The notes beneath the pieces are model-generated. The model had not been told where the DNA came from and searched no databases. It saw only the letters and a program-made list of their open reading frames with translations. Both the position numbers and the translations under genes were made by a program. Below, one piece after another: positions 7,561 to 15,595 of a DNA stretch of 64,000 nucleotides; the stretch's first letter is position 1, and each line of letters opens with the position of its first letter. The DNA is from an uncultured Bacteroidota bacterium (GTDB lineage: Bacteria; Bacteroidota; Bacteroidia; Chitinophagales; Chitinophagaceae), in assembly GCA_903819975.1 (NCBI GenBank), contig CAIJFI010000001.1, positions 1-64,000 of the forward strand, written 5' to 3'.

Positions 7561-7574
7561 GCTATATTTGTTTT

Positions 7575-8360
7575 ATGAATTATAAAATCTATCAAGTCGA
7601 TGCCTTTGCTGAAAATGTATTTCAGGGTAATCCGGCAGCCGTATGTCCATTAAATGAATGGATAAGCGATGAATTATTATTAAAAATTGCTGCTGAAAAT
7701 AATTTATCAGAAACAGCATTTTATGTAACTAAAGAAGAATCTGTTGAAATAAGATGGTTCACACCCAATACAGAGGTAGATTTATGCGGACACGCAACGT
7801 TAGCAACTGCATTCGTGTTATTTAATAATGAGAATTATAATAAAAATGTTATCCCATTTTTCTCTTTAAGAAGTGGTAAATTACCTGTCACAGTTAACAA
7901 AGATTCTTTCACTCTTAATTTTCCATTAGATGAAATGAAAGAAATTCAACTAACTGATGAGTTGATAAATGTAACAAGTATAAAACCAACATTTGCCTAC
8001 AAAGGAAAGAGCGATATTATGTTAGTATTTGAAAATGAAACTGATATTGAGAATTTACAACCGCATCTTTCTGTTATTGAAAAATTAGATGCTAGAGGAT
8101 TAATTGTTACCGCAGAAGGGAAAGATTGTGATTTTGTTTCAAGGTTTTTTGGTCCACAAGTTGGAGTGAATGAAGACCCTGTAACTGGTTCGGCACATAC
8201 CACCTTAGCACCTTATTGGGCAAATCGATTAAATAAAAGGGAACTTGATGCAGAACAAGTTTCTGCAAGAAAAGGTAAATTAAAATGTAAAATAGTTGAT
8301 AATAGAGTTGAAATAACAGGGAAAGCTATTTTGTATATGAAAGGAGAAATTTACTTATAG
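7575..8360 (+). CDS. PhzF family isomerase
   Basis: A 261-residue protein of the diaminopimelate-epimerase fold. Visible family features: QVDAFAENVFQGNPAAV near the start, the catalytic Glu46 in NLSETAF, DLCGHATLATA and the C-terminal GVNEDPVTGSAHTTLAPYW. PhzF proteins isomerise phenazine or related precursors; no phenazine genes are present, so the substrate is unknown. The promoter box TATATTTG (7563-7570) ends 4 bases before the ATG and lies at the edge of R3. It looks like a passenger gene between R3 and R4. Confidence 0.93.
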   Translation: MNYKIYQVDAFAENVFQGNPAAVCPLNEWISDELLLKIAAENNLSETAFYVTKEESVEIRWFTPNTEVDLCGHATLATAFVLFNNENYNKNVIPFFSLRSGKLPVTVNKDSFTLNFPLDEMKEIQLTDELINVTSIKPTFAYKGKSDIMLVFENETDIENLQPHLSVIEKLDARGLIVTAEGKDCDFVSRFFGPQVGVNEDPVTGSAHTTLAPYWANRLNKRELDAEQVSARKGKLKCKIVDNRVEITGKAILYMKGEIYL

Positions 8361-8479
8361 GTTAATATATCAACCCTTCAATTTCCTAATAGTTACATAC
8401 TCAATCATCGCATTATAGTTGCATCTGCGTATAAATACTTCTAATTTGCCTATTTATAATCTTGATATTTGATATTTCA

Positions 8480-8514
8480 TTGGGATTTTACTTATATGTA
8501 CATATATTTGTACA
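8480..8514 (+). promoter_or_regulatory. Promoter and double TGTACA operator of yefM-yoeB
   Basis: Two TGTACA hexamers (8497-8502 and 8509-8514) are 12 bp apart centre to centre, and the promoter box TATATTTG (8503-8510) lies between and over them; a TTG (8480-8482) is 20 bases upstream as the -33 element. In E. coli, YefM binds palindromes with a TGTACA core, so autorepression can be predicted here. This also places transcription start after 8510 and rules out the upstream TTG start at 8462. Confidence 0.8.
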
Positions 8515-8527
8515 TAAATATGTAATT

Positions 8528-8779
8528 ATGTTATCTACTACACTTTCAGATTTTCGCAAAGAAACCAAACAATATCTTGACAAGGTTACTAATGAGCATG
8601 AAACCTTAATTATTAATAGAGGTAAAGACACTGGCGTTGTAATCATTTCTTTAGAGGAATACAATTCCTTAAATGCAACATTACATGAGATGTCATCTAA
8701 AAAAAATATGGAAGTTTTAGATGCATCCATAAAGCAATTTAAAGAGGGCAAGATGAGGGAACGTAAATTAATAGAATAA
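8528..8779 (+). CDS. yefM: YefM/Phd-family antitoxin
   Basis: An 83-residue antitoxin, the same length as E. coli YefM. The N-terminal DNA-binding half (MLSTTLSDFRKETKQYLDKV) is followed by TLIINRGKDTGVVIISLEEYNSL, the Phd/YefM core, and a charged flexible C-terminus that should neutralise the toxin. I chose ATG 8528 over the in-frame TTG at 8462 because the latter lies upstream of the promoter. The stop overlaps the toxin start by one base (TAATG). Confidence 0.93.
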   Translation: MLSTTLSDFRKETKQYLDKVTNEHETLIINRGKDTGVVIISLEEYNSLNATLHEMSSKKNMEVLDASIKQFKEGKMRERKLIE

Positions 8780-9036
8780 TGAGATATATCTTTATTGACT
8801 TGGCTTGGGATGAATATCTTTTCTGGCAAAAGAACGATAAACAGAAAATTAATAAAATCAATGAACTGTTAAAAGATATTTCAAGAAGTCCATATGAAGG
8901 TATTGGCAAACCAGAGGCTTTAAAATTTAAACTTTCAGGTTATTGGTCAAGAAGAATTGACGAAGAACACAGATTAATTTATAAAGTGGAACATGATGAG
9001 ATTCAAATTTTAAAGTGCAGATTTCATTATGATTAA
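8779..9036 (+). CDS. yoeB: YoeB/Txe-family mRNA interferase toxin
   Basis: An 85-residue ribosome-dependent RNase toxin. Catalytic residues fall at the same numbers as in E. coli YoeB: E46 (KPEAL), R65 (EHRLIY), H83 and Y84 (RFHY near the C-terminus), so it should be active. It is translationally coupled to yefM by a one-base overlap. R4 begins 20 bases after its stop. Confidence 0.95.
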   Translation: MRYIFIDLAWDEYLFWQKNDKQKINKINELLKDISRSPYEGIGKPEALKFKLSGYWSRRIDEEHRLIYKVEHDEIQILKCRFHYD

Positions 9037-9056
9037 TTAAATAACAATTTCCATGA

Positions 9057-9155
9057 GCTGCAACTTTGGTGCATAAGGGGAGCCCAACTAGACAAACTAT
9101 CAGAAATGATAGATTTTTCTTTGTCTATCAATGAGTTAGGGTGGTTGCTTCTTTT
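9057..9155 (+). repeat. Repeat element R4
   Basis: A 99-base partner of R3: TGCATAAGGGGAGCC, hairpin CTATCA-GAAA-TGATAG inside an outer AGACAA/TTGTCT stem with a T-rich bulge, then TCAATGAGTTAGGG. Two base pairs differ from R3 by compensatory change (G7495-C7531 becomes A9090-T9126; C7503-G7516 becomes T9098-A9111), which argues that the fold is maintained. It ends the toxin-antitoxin segment. Confidence 0.8.
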
Positions 9156-9218
9156 AATAAGTTGGCAAGTAAAATGATAAAATAAATTTACTTTTATAGT
9201 ATAACTACTTAACAAATT

Positions 9219-9599
9219 ATGAATCGAATTATATTTCCTGTTCTTTTTTTTGGTATATGCATACTGAGCTCATTTTTTTCAACTGCTCAAGACATTAATA
9301 AAATGTATAGAATAGCAAAAATCAAAGTTAATCCTAGTCAATTAGAATCGTATAAAGCTGCATTAAATGAGCAGATGAGCACAGCCATTAAATTAGAACC
9401 TGGTGTATTATCCTATACGGCTGTGGCAGATAAAAAAGATGCATCTAGTATTACAATTTTTGAAGTTTATGCAAGTCCTGCAGCATATCAGGCTCATATA
9501 GTAACGCCGCATTTTAAGAAATACAAGGAAAAGGTAAAAGACATGGTTTTATCTTTAGAACTTATAGATACTGAATTAATTTGCAGTGCTAATAAATAA
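9219..9599 (+). CDS. Exported antibiotic biosynthesis monooxygenase-like protein
   Basis: A 126-residue protein: a signal peptide (about residues 1-23, ending FFSTAQ) and one ABM domain of the YgiN/quinol-monooxygenase type (MYRIAKIKVNPSQLESYKAA, then EPGVLSYTAV and ITIFEVYASPAAYQAHIVTPHF). The domain is a small dimeric ferredoxin-like fold acting on quinones or other aromatics without cofactor. Export to the periplasm is unusual for the family but common in Bacteroidota. Substrate unknown. Confidence 0.85.
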   Translation: MNRIIFPVLFFGICILSSFFSTAQDINKMYRIAKIKVNPSQLESYKAALNEQMSTAIKLEPGVLSYTAVADKKDASSITIFEVYASPAAYQAHIVTPHFKKYKEKVKDMVLSLELIDTELICSANK

Positions 9600-9631
9600 C
9601 ATATATCTTCTTAAAAAAGTAAAAAATAATC

Positions 9632-10045
9632 TTGAAACAAGTATTTATAAATTTACCAGTTATTGATATAGAAAGATCAATGCATTTTTATCTTGAATTA
9701 GGATTTACATTAAATCCTTTGTTTACGGATGAACACCAAAAATGTGTAATGTGGTCCGATGCAATTTATGTAATGCTTCAATCTCAACAATTTTCAAATG
9801 CTTATTTAAACAAGAAATTCACAGATCCAAAACTGTATTCATCTGCATCTCACACCTTGCCAGTTGAATCAATTGAAAAAGTGAATGAGATGGTAGAACA
9901 TGGTTTAAAAGCCGGAGGAGTAGAGCCTGTAGCTGCGTTAGATGAAGGTTTTATGTATCTTAGAACCATTGAGGATGTTGACGGCTATGCATGGGGGATT
10001 ATGCATTTGGATATAGATAAATTTAAAATATTAAAACAAAAATAG
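9632..10045 (+). CDS. VOC-family (glyoxalase-like) protein
   Basis: A 137-residue single-domain VOC protein. It opens with the typical QVFINLPVIDIERSMHFYLELGF and ends with TIEDVDGYAWGIMHLD, where VOC members place the metal-binding Glu/Asp and His. The start is TTG at 9632, with no ATG that would keep the first beta strand. Function is unassigned; relatives include uncharacterised dioxygenase-like enzymes. Confidence 0.85.
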   Translation: MKQVFINLPVIDIERSMHFYLELGFTLNPLFTDEHQKCVMWSDAIYVMLQSQQFSNAYLNKKFTDPKLYSSASHTLPVESIEKVNEMVEHGLKAGGVEPVAALDEGFMYLRTIEDVDGYAWGIMHLDIDKFKILKQK

Positions 10046-10076
10046 CGGCATCATTTATGATAGGTATTTTTGCTAC

Positions 10077-10502
10077 TTATTTTTCAGTAAAATCTACCAT
10101 CCATTCAATACCATATTTGTCTCTGAAAGCGCCAAAATAAGACCCCCATGGGCTAGCACCAATTGGACATTCAATATTTCCTCCTGCAGAAAGCCCATTA
10201 AATAAAGTATCTGCTTCCTCCTTACTTTGGGCACTAATCGTAATTTTACTTCTGTTTTCTGCTTCATTTACAGTTCCTAAAATATTAGGGACATCACTTC
10301 CCATTAATACACTTCCACTAGCAATAGGTAAAGCAATATGCATGATTTTATTTAATTCCTCTTCTGGGAATTGAAACCCAACAGTTGATAAGTCTTTAAA
10401 ACGTGCAATCCTGCTATAAGTTCCTCCAAATACCTCTTTGTAAAATTCAAATGCTTCTTCCGCGTTTCCATTAAAGTGTATATGAGGGTTGATGCTTGCC
10501 AT
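10077..10502 (-). CDS. PhnB-like VOC-family protein
   Basis: A 141-residue VOC protein of the PhnB/YjdN (3-demethylubiquinone-like) branch: NPHIHFNGNAEEAFEFYKEVFGG at the start, ILMGSDVP-type strand in the middle, GSYFGAFRDKYGIEWMVDF at the end. Members are cytosolic and mostly uncharacterised. It is monocistronic, convergent with the preceding VOC gene. Confidence 0.88.
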   Translation of the reverse strand: MASINPHIHFNGNAEEAFEFYKEVFGGTYSRIARFKDLSTVGFQFPEEELNKIMHIALPIASGSVLMGSDVPNILGTVNEAENRSKITISAQSKEEADTLFNGLSAGGNIECPIGASPWGSYFGAFRDKYGIEWMVDFTEK

Positions 10503-10632
10503 GATTTTATATTTTATAATGTAATATACAAATGTCTCTTAAATAGTTTCAAATTTATAAATCATCACTTACAATTCTTAACATTTATTTGAGTAAATTG
10601 TAGAATTGTTTTTAATCCTCAAATTGCTTGCT

Positions 10633-11526
10633 ATGAAAATCCTTAATTTCTTCAAATCTACCTTTACTTTTTGTGCAATAATTGCCCTTGCATTACTTGC
10701 TTTCAAGCCTATAAATAAAACACAAGAAGCTGTCAAGCCTTTCGGTGGTTTAGCATTATATACTGTTCGTGATTTAATGACAAATGATGCACGCACTACT
10801 TTATCAAAAGTGGCCCAAGCAGGCTATGTAAATATAGAGTCAGCAGGTTATAGTGAAGGCAAATTTTATAATTTATCTCCTACCGATTTTAAAGCCTTGT
10901 TAGAAGAAATGAAATTAACTCCAATATCTGCGCATCAAGGTACTGTGACTTTTGACAATATCGACCAACAGATTGCCGATTTAAAAACAGCAGGCTTTAA
11001 ATATTTTGTAATACCTGTTCCTCCAATGGGGTTATTTTATTTTGATCAAGTAAATAAAAGAATGGCTATGAAAGGCGGCGCTAAAAATTTAGCCGAAATA
11101 TTAAACAAGTTGGGTAAAAAATGTAAAGCAGGAGGACTAGAACTTTTATATCATAATCATGACTTTGAATTTTCAAAAGACGACGAAGGCAATATAGTTT
11201 ACGATTATTTATTAGAGCATTGCGATAAAAGTATAGTTAATTTTCAAATGGATTTGTACTGGGTAACAAAAGCAGGTCAAGATCCAGTTGCATATTTTAA
11301 ACGCTATCCTGGACGTTTCAAAATTTGGCACGTGAAAGACATGGACGAACAAGGACGATTCGCTCCGGTAGGCAATGGCAAAATAGATTTTAAGAGAATC
11401 TTGGCAAATAAAAATTTAGCAGGAATGAAATACTATTATGTTGAGCAAGATGCCTGCATTAATGAAACCCCTTTAGAAGCTATTGTTATTAGCCACAAAG
11501 GGTTAGCGAATATTGGATTTAAGTAG
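10633..11526 (+). CDS. Exported sugar phosphate isomerase/epimerase family protein
   Basis: A 297-residue TIM-barrel protein of the xylose-isomerase-like (AP endonuclease 2) superfamily. Residues 1-22 are a signal peptide (FFKSTFTFCAIIALALLAF), then GGLALYTVRDLM, ISAHQGT, YHNHDFEF, NFQMDLYWVTKAG, IWHVKD and YYVEQDAC carry the His/Glu/Asp metal ligands. I chose ATG 10633; a TTG at 10606 is in frame but adds residues ahead of the signal peptide. Exported members act on keto-sugars in Bacteroidota; the substrate is not visible. Confidence 0.88.
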   Translation: MKILNFFKSTFTFCAIIALALLAFKPINKTQEAVKPFGGLALYTVRDLMTNDARTTLSKVAQAGYVNIESAGYSEGKFYNLSPTDFKALLEEMKLTPISAHQGTVTFDNIDQQIADLKTAGFKYFVIPVPPMGLFYFDQVNKRMAMKGGAKNLAEILNKLGKKCKAGGLELLYHNHDFEFSKDDEGNIVYDYLLEHCDKSIVNFQMDLYWVTKAGQDPVAYFKRYPGRFKIWHVKDMDEQGRFAPVGNGKIDFKRILANKNLAGMKYYYVEQDACINETPLEAIVISHKGLANIGFK

Positions 11527-11546
11527 TTTAGTTTTATAATATAACA

Positions 11547-12197
11547 ATGATGAGTGTTAAAGTAGACGCATATATTAATGGTTTAAAAACCTGGAAAAAA
11601 GAGGCAATTAATTTAAGGGCAATCCTATTATCGGTAGGCCTAACTGAGGAATTAAAATGGGGTCGCCCTTGTTATATGTACAATGGTAAAAACTTGGTTG
11701 CTATCACGCCATTAAAGGAACAATGCGCCTTGAATATATTTAACGGGGCGTTGATTAATGACACTCATGAATTATTGATAATACCCGGTGAAAATTCAAA
11801 ATCGGCAAGATGGATGAAGTTTAGTTCTGTAGCCGAGATTACAAAAAAATCAAAAATAATTAAAGCCTATCTTAAAGATGCAATTGAGATTGAAGGTAAT
11901 GGCGAAAAGAAAAAAGTAGCTCTTGAAAAGATAAAGCCAGTTGAAAATAAAATCCCAATTGAATTTCAAGACATATTGAATAAAAATAAAGCCTTAAATA
12001 CAGCTTTTAAAGCGTTAACTCCAGGAAGGCAACGAGGTTATTTATTATTTTTCTCTGCACCTAAGCAATCACAAACTATTATCACTAGAATTGAAAAGTA
12101 TATTCCAAAAATACTTTGTGGCAAAGGCATCAATGACTGTACTTGTGGACATTCTAAACAAATGCCAACATGTGATGGGTCGCACAAATATTTTTAA
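11547..12197 (+). CDS. YdeI/DUF1801 protein with C-terminal CDGSH iron-sulfur motif
   Basis: A 216-residue fusion. Residues 1-115 are a DUF1801-like domain (LKTWKKEAINLRAILLSVGLTEELKWGRPCY), then a YdeI-type helical segment (ALTPGRQRGYLLFFSAPKQSQTIITRIEK). The last 20 residues hold a complete CDGSH [2Fe-2S] site: C198, C200, C209 and H213 (CTCGHSKQMPTCDGSH). This adds a redox or iron-responsive element to a family otherwise of unknown role. Another, free-standing CDGSH protein is at 46878. Confidence 0.85.
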   Translation: MMSVKVDAYINGLKTWKKEAINLRAILLSVGLTEELKWGRPCYMYNGKNLVAITPLKEQCALNIFNGALINDTHELLIIPGENSKSARWMKFSSVAEITKKSKIIKAYLKDAIEIEGNGEKKKVALEKIKPVENKIPIEFQDILNKNKALNTAFKALTPGRQRGYLLFFSAPKQSQTIITRIEKYIPKILCGKGINDCTCGHSKQMPTCDGSHKYF

Positions 12198-12198
12198 C

Positions 12199-13443
12199 TT
12201 ACTTAAAGCTAAATAAGATAGGGATTAAAAATGCAACTGCACCTGTCCAAACTGCATATATCGGAAGGTATTTGGCAATACTATTTTCTACTTCAGACAA
12301 TTCTGATTTACTAGCAACTGCCTTAATTAGTTTATAAGAAACAATTAGAAGGTTTATAAATATTAATACATTTCCTCCTAACACTGCAACTCTATTTGGG
12401 GTTAAGCCAAATTCAAAAATGCGATAACTAATAGCATAAAGCGCAATAGTGTTTACAATGACTGTTAAGACAGATAAACCTAATAAAAGTAATGAGTTGT
12501 AAATTCTATTATTATTTTTCCCATTTTCTGCTACCGAGAAAAATATAAGTGCTAATACGCCAACCAATAATGCATTGTATATTAACAACAAATTCCTGTC
12601 GTTGTGTGGGTACTTTCCTGTATATATCAAAGTGATTAAATATACTGCTAGGTTTACGAAAGCCAATGGTGTAAATACTTTAGCAATAATTGGCGTTACC
12701 TTGTTTATAATTTGAGGATTACTGTCTACTAAATAAGTTCCGAAAATTGGGATGGCTCCAATTGCCCAAATAGCAATATGCTCCATGTAAAACTTTTCAA
12801 TTTTAAAGCCTATTAAATTAAATAGCCCAAACGTAATTATAGTAAATAATACAGTAGAAAGAAATAGCACTACACATATCACAAGTAAGTCGCCATTGTA
12901 CTTTAGGAAATCAATTCTTTTATTATTATTGTATAAGTCGTTTCCTAAATATGAAAATCCCAAAATACACCATAAGAATAAAGGCAAATGAATTAGTGCA
13001 AGATTAATAGAACTGCTATTCAATGCTTCAGGCAATAAGTTAATATATAATGCAGATATTAAAAATAGTACAGCAGTAAAAATCTTCTTATTTATATTTA
13101 ATTCCTGTTTCCATAAAAAATATGCGGATACAAAAGGTATTATAATGAAACTAGTATTCCTTGTAAAAAAGAATTCTTTCTTTACCCATGAAAGATTTGA
13201 AATATTTGCAATCAATCCTGCTAATATCACTAATTTAAATGCAAGCCAGAAAAGCGGGCCTGCTATTAAACTTGTTTTTTCTTCTTGATAGTTTAACCGC
13301 TGATTCCAAAATTGCAATACCTCTTCCTGTTTGTTTTCGGCAAACACTACCTCAAATGCCTTCTTAAATTCGGTTTTATCTGACCTGTACAATTTTTCAA
13401 GCTGTTCAGGGTTATGTATATTTTGGGAGATATGCTGTTTCAT
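12199..13443 (-). CDS. DUF4153 multi-pass membrane protein
   Basis: A 414-residue integral membrane protein. About 65 soluble N-terminal residues are followed by 10-11 hydrophobic segments; the phrase FYMEHIAIWAIGAIPIFGTYLVD and IYNALLVGVLALIFFSVAENG are typical of DUF4153. The function of the family is unknown. It is convergent with the preceding gene (1 base apart) and divergent from the racemase-like gene. Confidence 0.8.
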   Translation of the reverse strand: MKQHISQNIHNPEQLEKLYRSDKTEFKKAFEVVFAENKQEEVLQFWNQRLNYQEEKTSLIAGPLFWLAFKLVILAGLIANISNLSWVKKEFFFTRNTSFIIIPFVSAYFLWKQELNINKKIFTAVLFLISALYINLLPEALNSSSINLALIHLPLFLWCILGFSYLGNDLYNNNKRIDFLKYNGDLLVICVVLFLSTVLFTIITFGLFNLIGFKIEKFYMEHIAIWAIGAIPIFGTYLVDSNPQIINKVTPIIAKVFTPLAFVNLAVYLITLIYTGKYPHNDRNLLLIYNALLVGVLALIFFSVAENGKNNNRIYNSLLLLGLSVLTVIVNTIALYAISYRIFEFGLTPNRVAVLGGNVLIFINLLIVSYKLIKAVASKSELSEVENSIAKYLPIYAVWTGAVAFLIPILFSFK

Positions 13444-13581
13444 TATGAGCTCATTTAATTATGACAAGACGGAGCGTTGAATTCCTTATTAAAATTATTA
13501 CTAATTTGAATTAAATACTCCATCAAAAAACCGACTCCCGGCTCAGGAAAAATAATTACATTAGCTAAATAATTGATACTT

Positions 13582-14940
13582 ATGAAACTTCGTCTTTTAA
13601 CATTTAGCTTATTTATTGCTTTTACAACTTCTGCAATTGCGCAAACTGGAAATCCCAAAAGTAAATCTTTGCCAATTGGGGTATTTGATTCAGGCACAGG
13701 GGGTTTGACTGTTTTGGAAGCAATGTTAAAGTTAGACGTTTATAACAATGCAACAGGACTTCCAGGTGCTGACGGAAAACCAGACTTTAGTAGCGAATAT
13801 TTTGAATATTTGGCCGACCAAGCAAATATGCCTTATGGCAACTATGCTGCTGAGCACAAAACGGATTTATTAAAGGAGCATATTTTTAAAAACATGCAAT
13901 ATTTGTTACAACCAACCAATAACAAGTCTTCGGTTAAGATGATTGTGCTTGCTTGTAATACAGCTACAGCATATGCATTAAGCGATATTAAAGCAAAGTT
14001 TAAAAACGAAAATATACAAGTACCTGTTATTGGGGTGATTGATGCTGGCGCTAAGGCTGCACTTGCATATCAAGCAAAAGCCGGTTCTGGTACAATTGGA
14101 GTATTTGCTACAGCAGGAACCGTTGCTTCAGAAGGGTATCCTAGAACCTTGCAGGCAATGGCAAAGGACAAGGGTTTACCTGTATTGTCGGTTGTTAGTC
14201 AGGGTGGCGCTGGATTAGCGGAAAGTATTGATCGTGATTGGAGCTATTTTGTAGATACTTTAAAACAAGCAAGAAAAGATTATAAAGGCCCTTCTATGAA
14301 GAATGTCACTTATATAATTGACACTACTTTATTGTCAGCTTATAAATTTGATAAATCTAGCAACAAACTATTATGCGAGTATGACGACAAAGGAAGCTGT
14401 TTGGATTTGCAGTTAAATGATCCTGCTAACTATGTGCGTTATCACTTAGTCACTTTATTGGAAAAAATGTTACAACAAAACATCTCAAAACCAATGAATA
14501 CTTTAATCTTAGGATGTACGCATTATCCATATATGAAAGATACTATCGCAAAGGTTTTGAATGAATTGTATGATTATAAAAAAGACAATCAATATAGATA
14601 CCGTAATTGTATTACTAAGCATGTTGAATTAATCGACCCATCGGTGGAAACTGCTAAAGAAGCATACTTGGCATTGCGTTCACAACAATTAGTAAATACT
14701 AGTGCTGTAAAAAATAATTTGTTCTTTATTACTATACCAAACACTAATTTATCCGAAGTAAAATTACAGCCTGATGGTTGGTTTACTTATGGGTACAAAT
14801 ATGGTAGAGTAGCTGGAGAAAAAAAGGATTATGTACAATTTGCGCCTTTTGATTATAAAAATATTTCAAAAGCTTCTTACGATCGTTTTAAATTAGTACT
14901 ACCAAATGCATATGCAGAAATTGCTAAGACTTTGAAATAA
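13582..14940 (+). CDS. Exported Asp/Glu racemase family protein (MurI-like)
   Basis: A 452-residue protein with a signal peptide (1-20, ending AIAQ) and a glutamate-racemase fold: PIGVFDSGTGGLTVLEAM (32-49), the first catalytic cysteine in LACNTATAYALS and the second in LGCTHYPYMKD. MurI is normally a cytosolic enzyme of about 270 residues that makes D-glutamate for peptidoglycan. This one is much longer, with inserts before the first Cys and between the halves plus a 90-residue C-terminal extension, and is predicted to be periplasmic. ATG 13582 was preferred to TTG 13573. Confidence 0.88.
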   Translation: MKLRLLTFSLFIAFTTSAIAQTGNPKSKSLPIGVFDSGTGGLTVLEAMLKLDVYNNATGLPGADGKPDFSSEYFEYLADQANMPYGNYAAEHKTDLLKEHIFKNMQYLLQPTNNKSSVKMIVLACNTATAYALSDIKAKFKNENIQVPVIGVIDAGAKAALAYQAKAGSGTIGVFATAGTVASEGYPRTLQAMAKDKGLPVLSVVSQGGAGLAESIDRDWSYFVDTLKQARKDYKGPSMKNVTYIIDTTLLSAYKFDKSSNKLLCEYDDKGSCLDLQLNDPANYVRYHLVTLLEKMLQQNISKPMNTLILGCTHYPYMKDTIAKVLNELYDYKKDNQYRYRNCITKHVELIDPSVETAKEAYLALRSQQLVNTSAVKNNLFFITIPNTNLSEVKLQPDGWFTYGYKYGRVAGEKKDYVQFAPFDYKNISKASYDRFKLVLPNAYAEIAKTLK

Positions 14941-14942
14941 AC

Positions 14943-15572
14943 CTATCTGCCAAGAATATAAATACTAATTGCTACTGTTTTATCTTCTTCATTAACCGAA
15001 GTTGTAATACTATGTTTAATATTACTTTCTAGTTTTTCAATAAATGAGGAAGCCATTATACGTTGCGGTGTTGCAATTATAATTTCACTTCCATCTAGTA
15101 TGTATTGTAAAATTAATTTTAGTAATGGCTCAAACTGTTCTGGGGCATAATTAATATCGCTTAATAAAATTACATCAGCTTTAATGCTTTCGGGGAAAAC
15201 ATTCCAGTCTAAGCACATGGCAGTTGCATTATTGCATCCTAAATGATGTATGTTTTTAGTAATTAACTCAACAGCATCCTTATTATGATCGCTTATTACA
15301 ATTTCTTTGCAAATAGCTGCTATTGCAAATGAAGGCTGCCCAATACCAGCGCCTATTTCAATGACTTTCTTTCCTCTTACCAATTCTGGGTGCTCAAATA
15401 AATATTGAGTTAAAGCTTTTGATGAAGCCCATATTTTGGCCCAAAAAGGAAATGGTGTTAATGGGTCCTTTTCAAGCATATGCTCGTAAGTACTTTTAAC
15501 ATTTTCCGGATTTGGGACATACAATGATAAGCCTTTTTTTAGCTTAACTAATTGAATAGGGTAGTTCATCAA
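14943..15572 (-). CDS. Class I SAM-dependent methyltransferase
   Basis: A 209-residue methyltransferase of the Nnt1/METTL20-like (Methyltransf_16) type: FPFWAKIWASSKALTQYL ahead of the fold, motif I VIEIGAGIGQPSFA, motif II ISDHNKDAVELI and LLSDINYAPEQFEPL. This group methylates lysines of proteins or small molecules; the target here is unknown. It lies 23 bases after the acyltransferase gene and is probably in its operon. Confidence 0.85.
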   Translation of the reverse strand: MMNYPIQLVKLKKGLSLYVPNPENVKSTYEHMLEKDPLTPFPFWAKIWASSKALTQYLFEHPELVRGKKVIEIGAGIGQPSFAIAAICKEIVISDHNKDAVELITKNIHHLGCNNATAMCLDWNVFPESIKADVILLSDINYAPEQFEPLLKLILQYILDGSEIIIATPQRIMASSFIEKLESNIKHSITTSVNEEDKTVAISIYILGR

Positions 15573-15595
15573 TGACTTGGTTAATTAGTTATGCT

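Noticed and set aside
8462-8527. TTG-initiated N-terminal extension of YefM
   Set aside because: It lies upstream of and across the promoter box and operator, and ATG 8528 gives the normal 83-residue length.
5735-9155. Standard integron with attC sites
   Set aside because: No integron integrase, cassettes are in both directions, and the GTTRRRY/RYYYAAC cores are not met; only the bulged-hairpin shape is similar.
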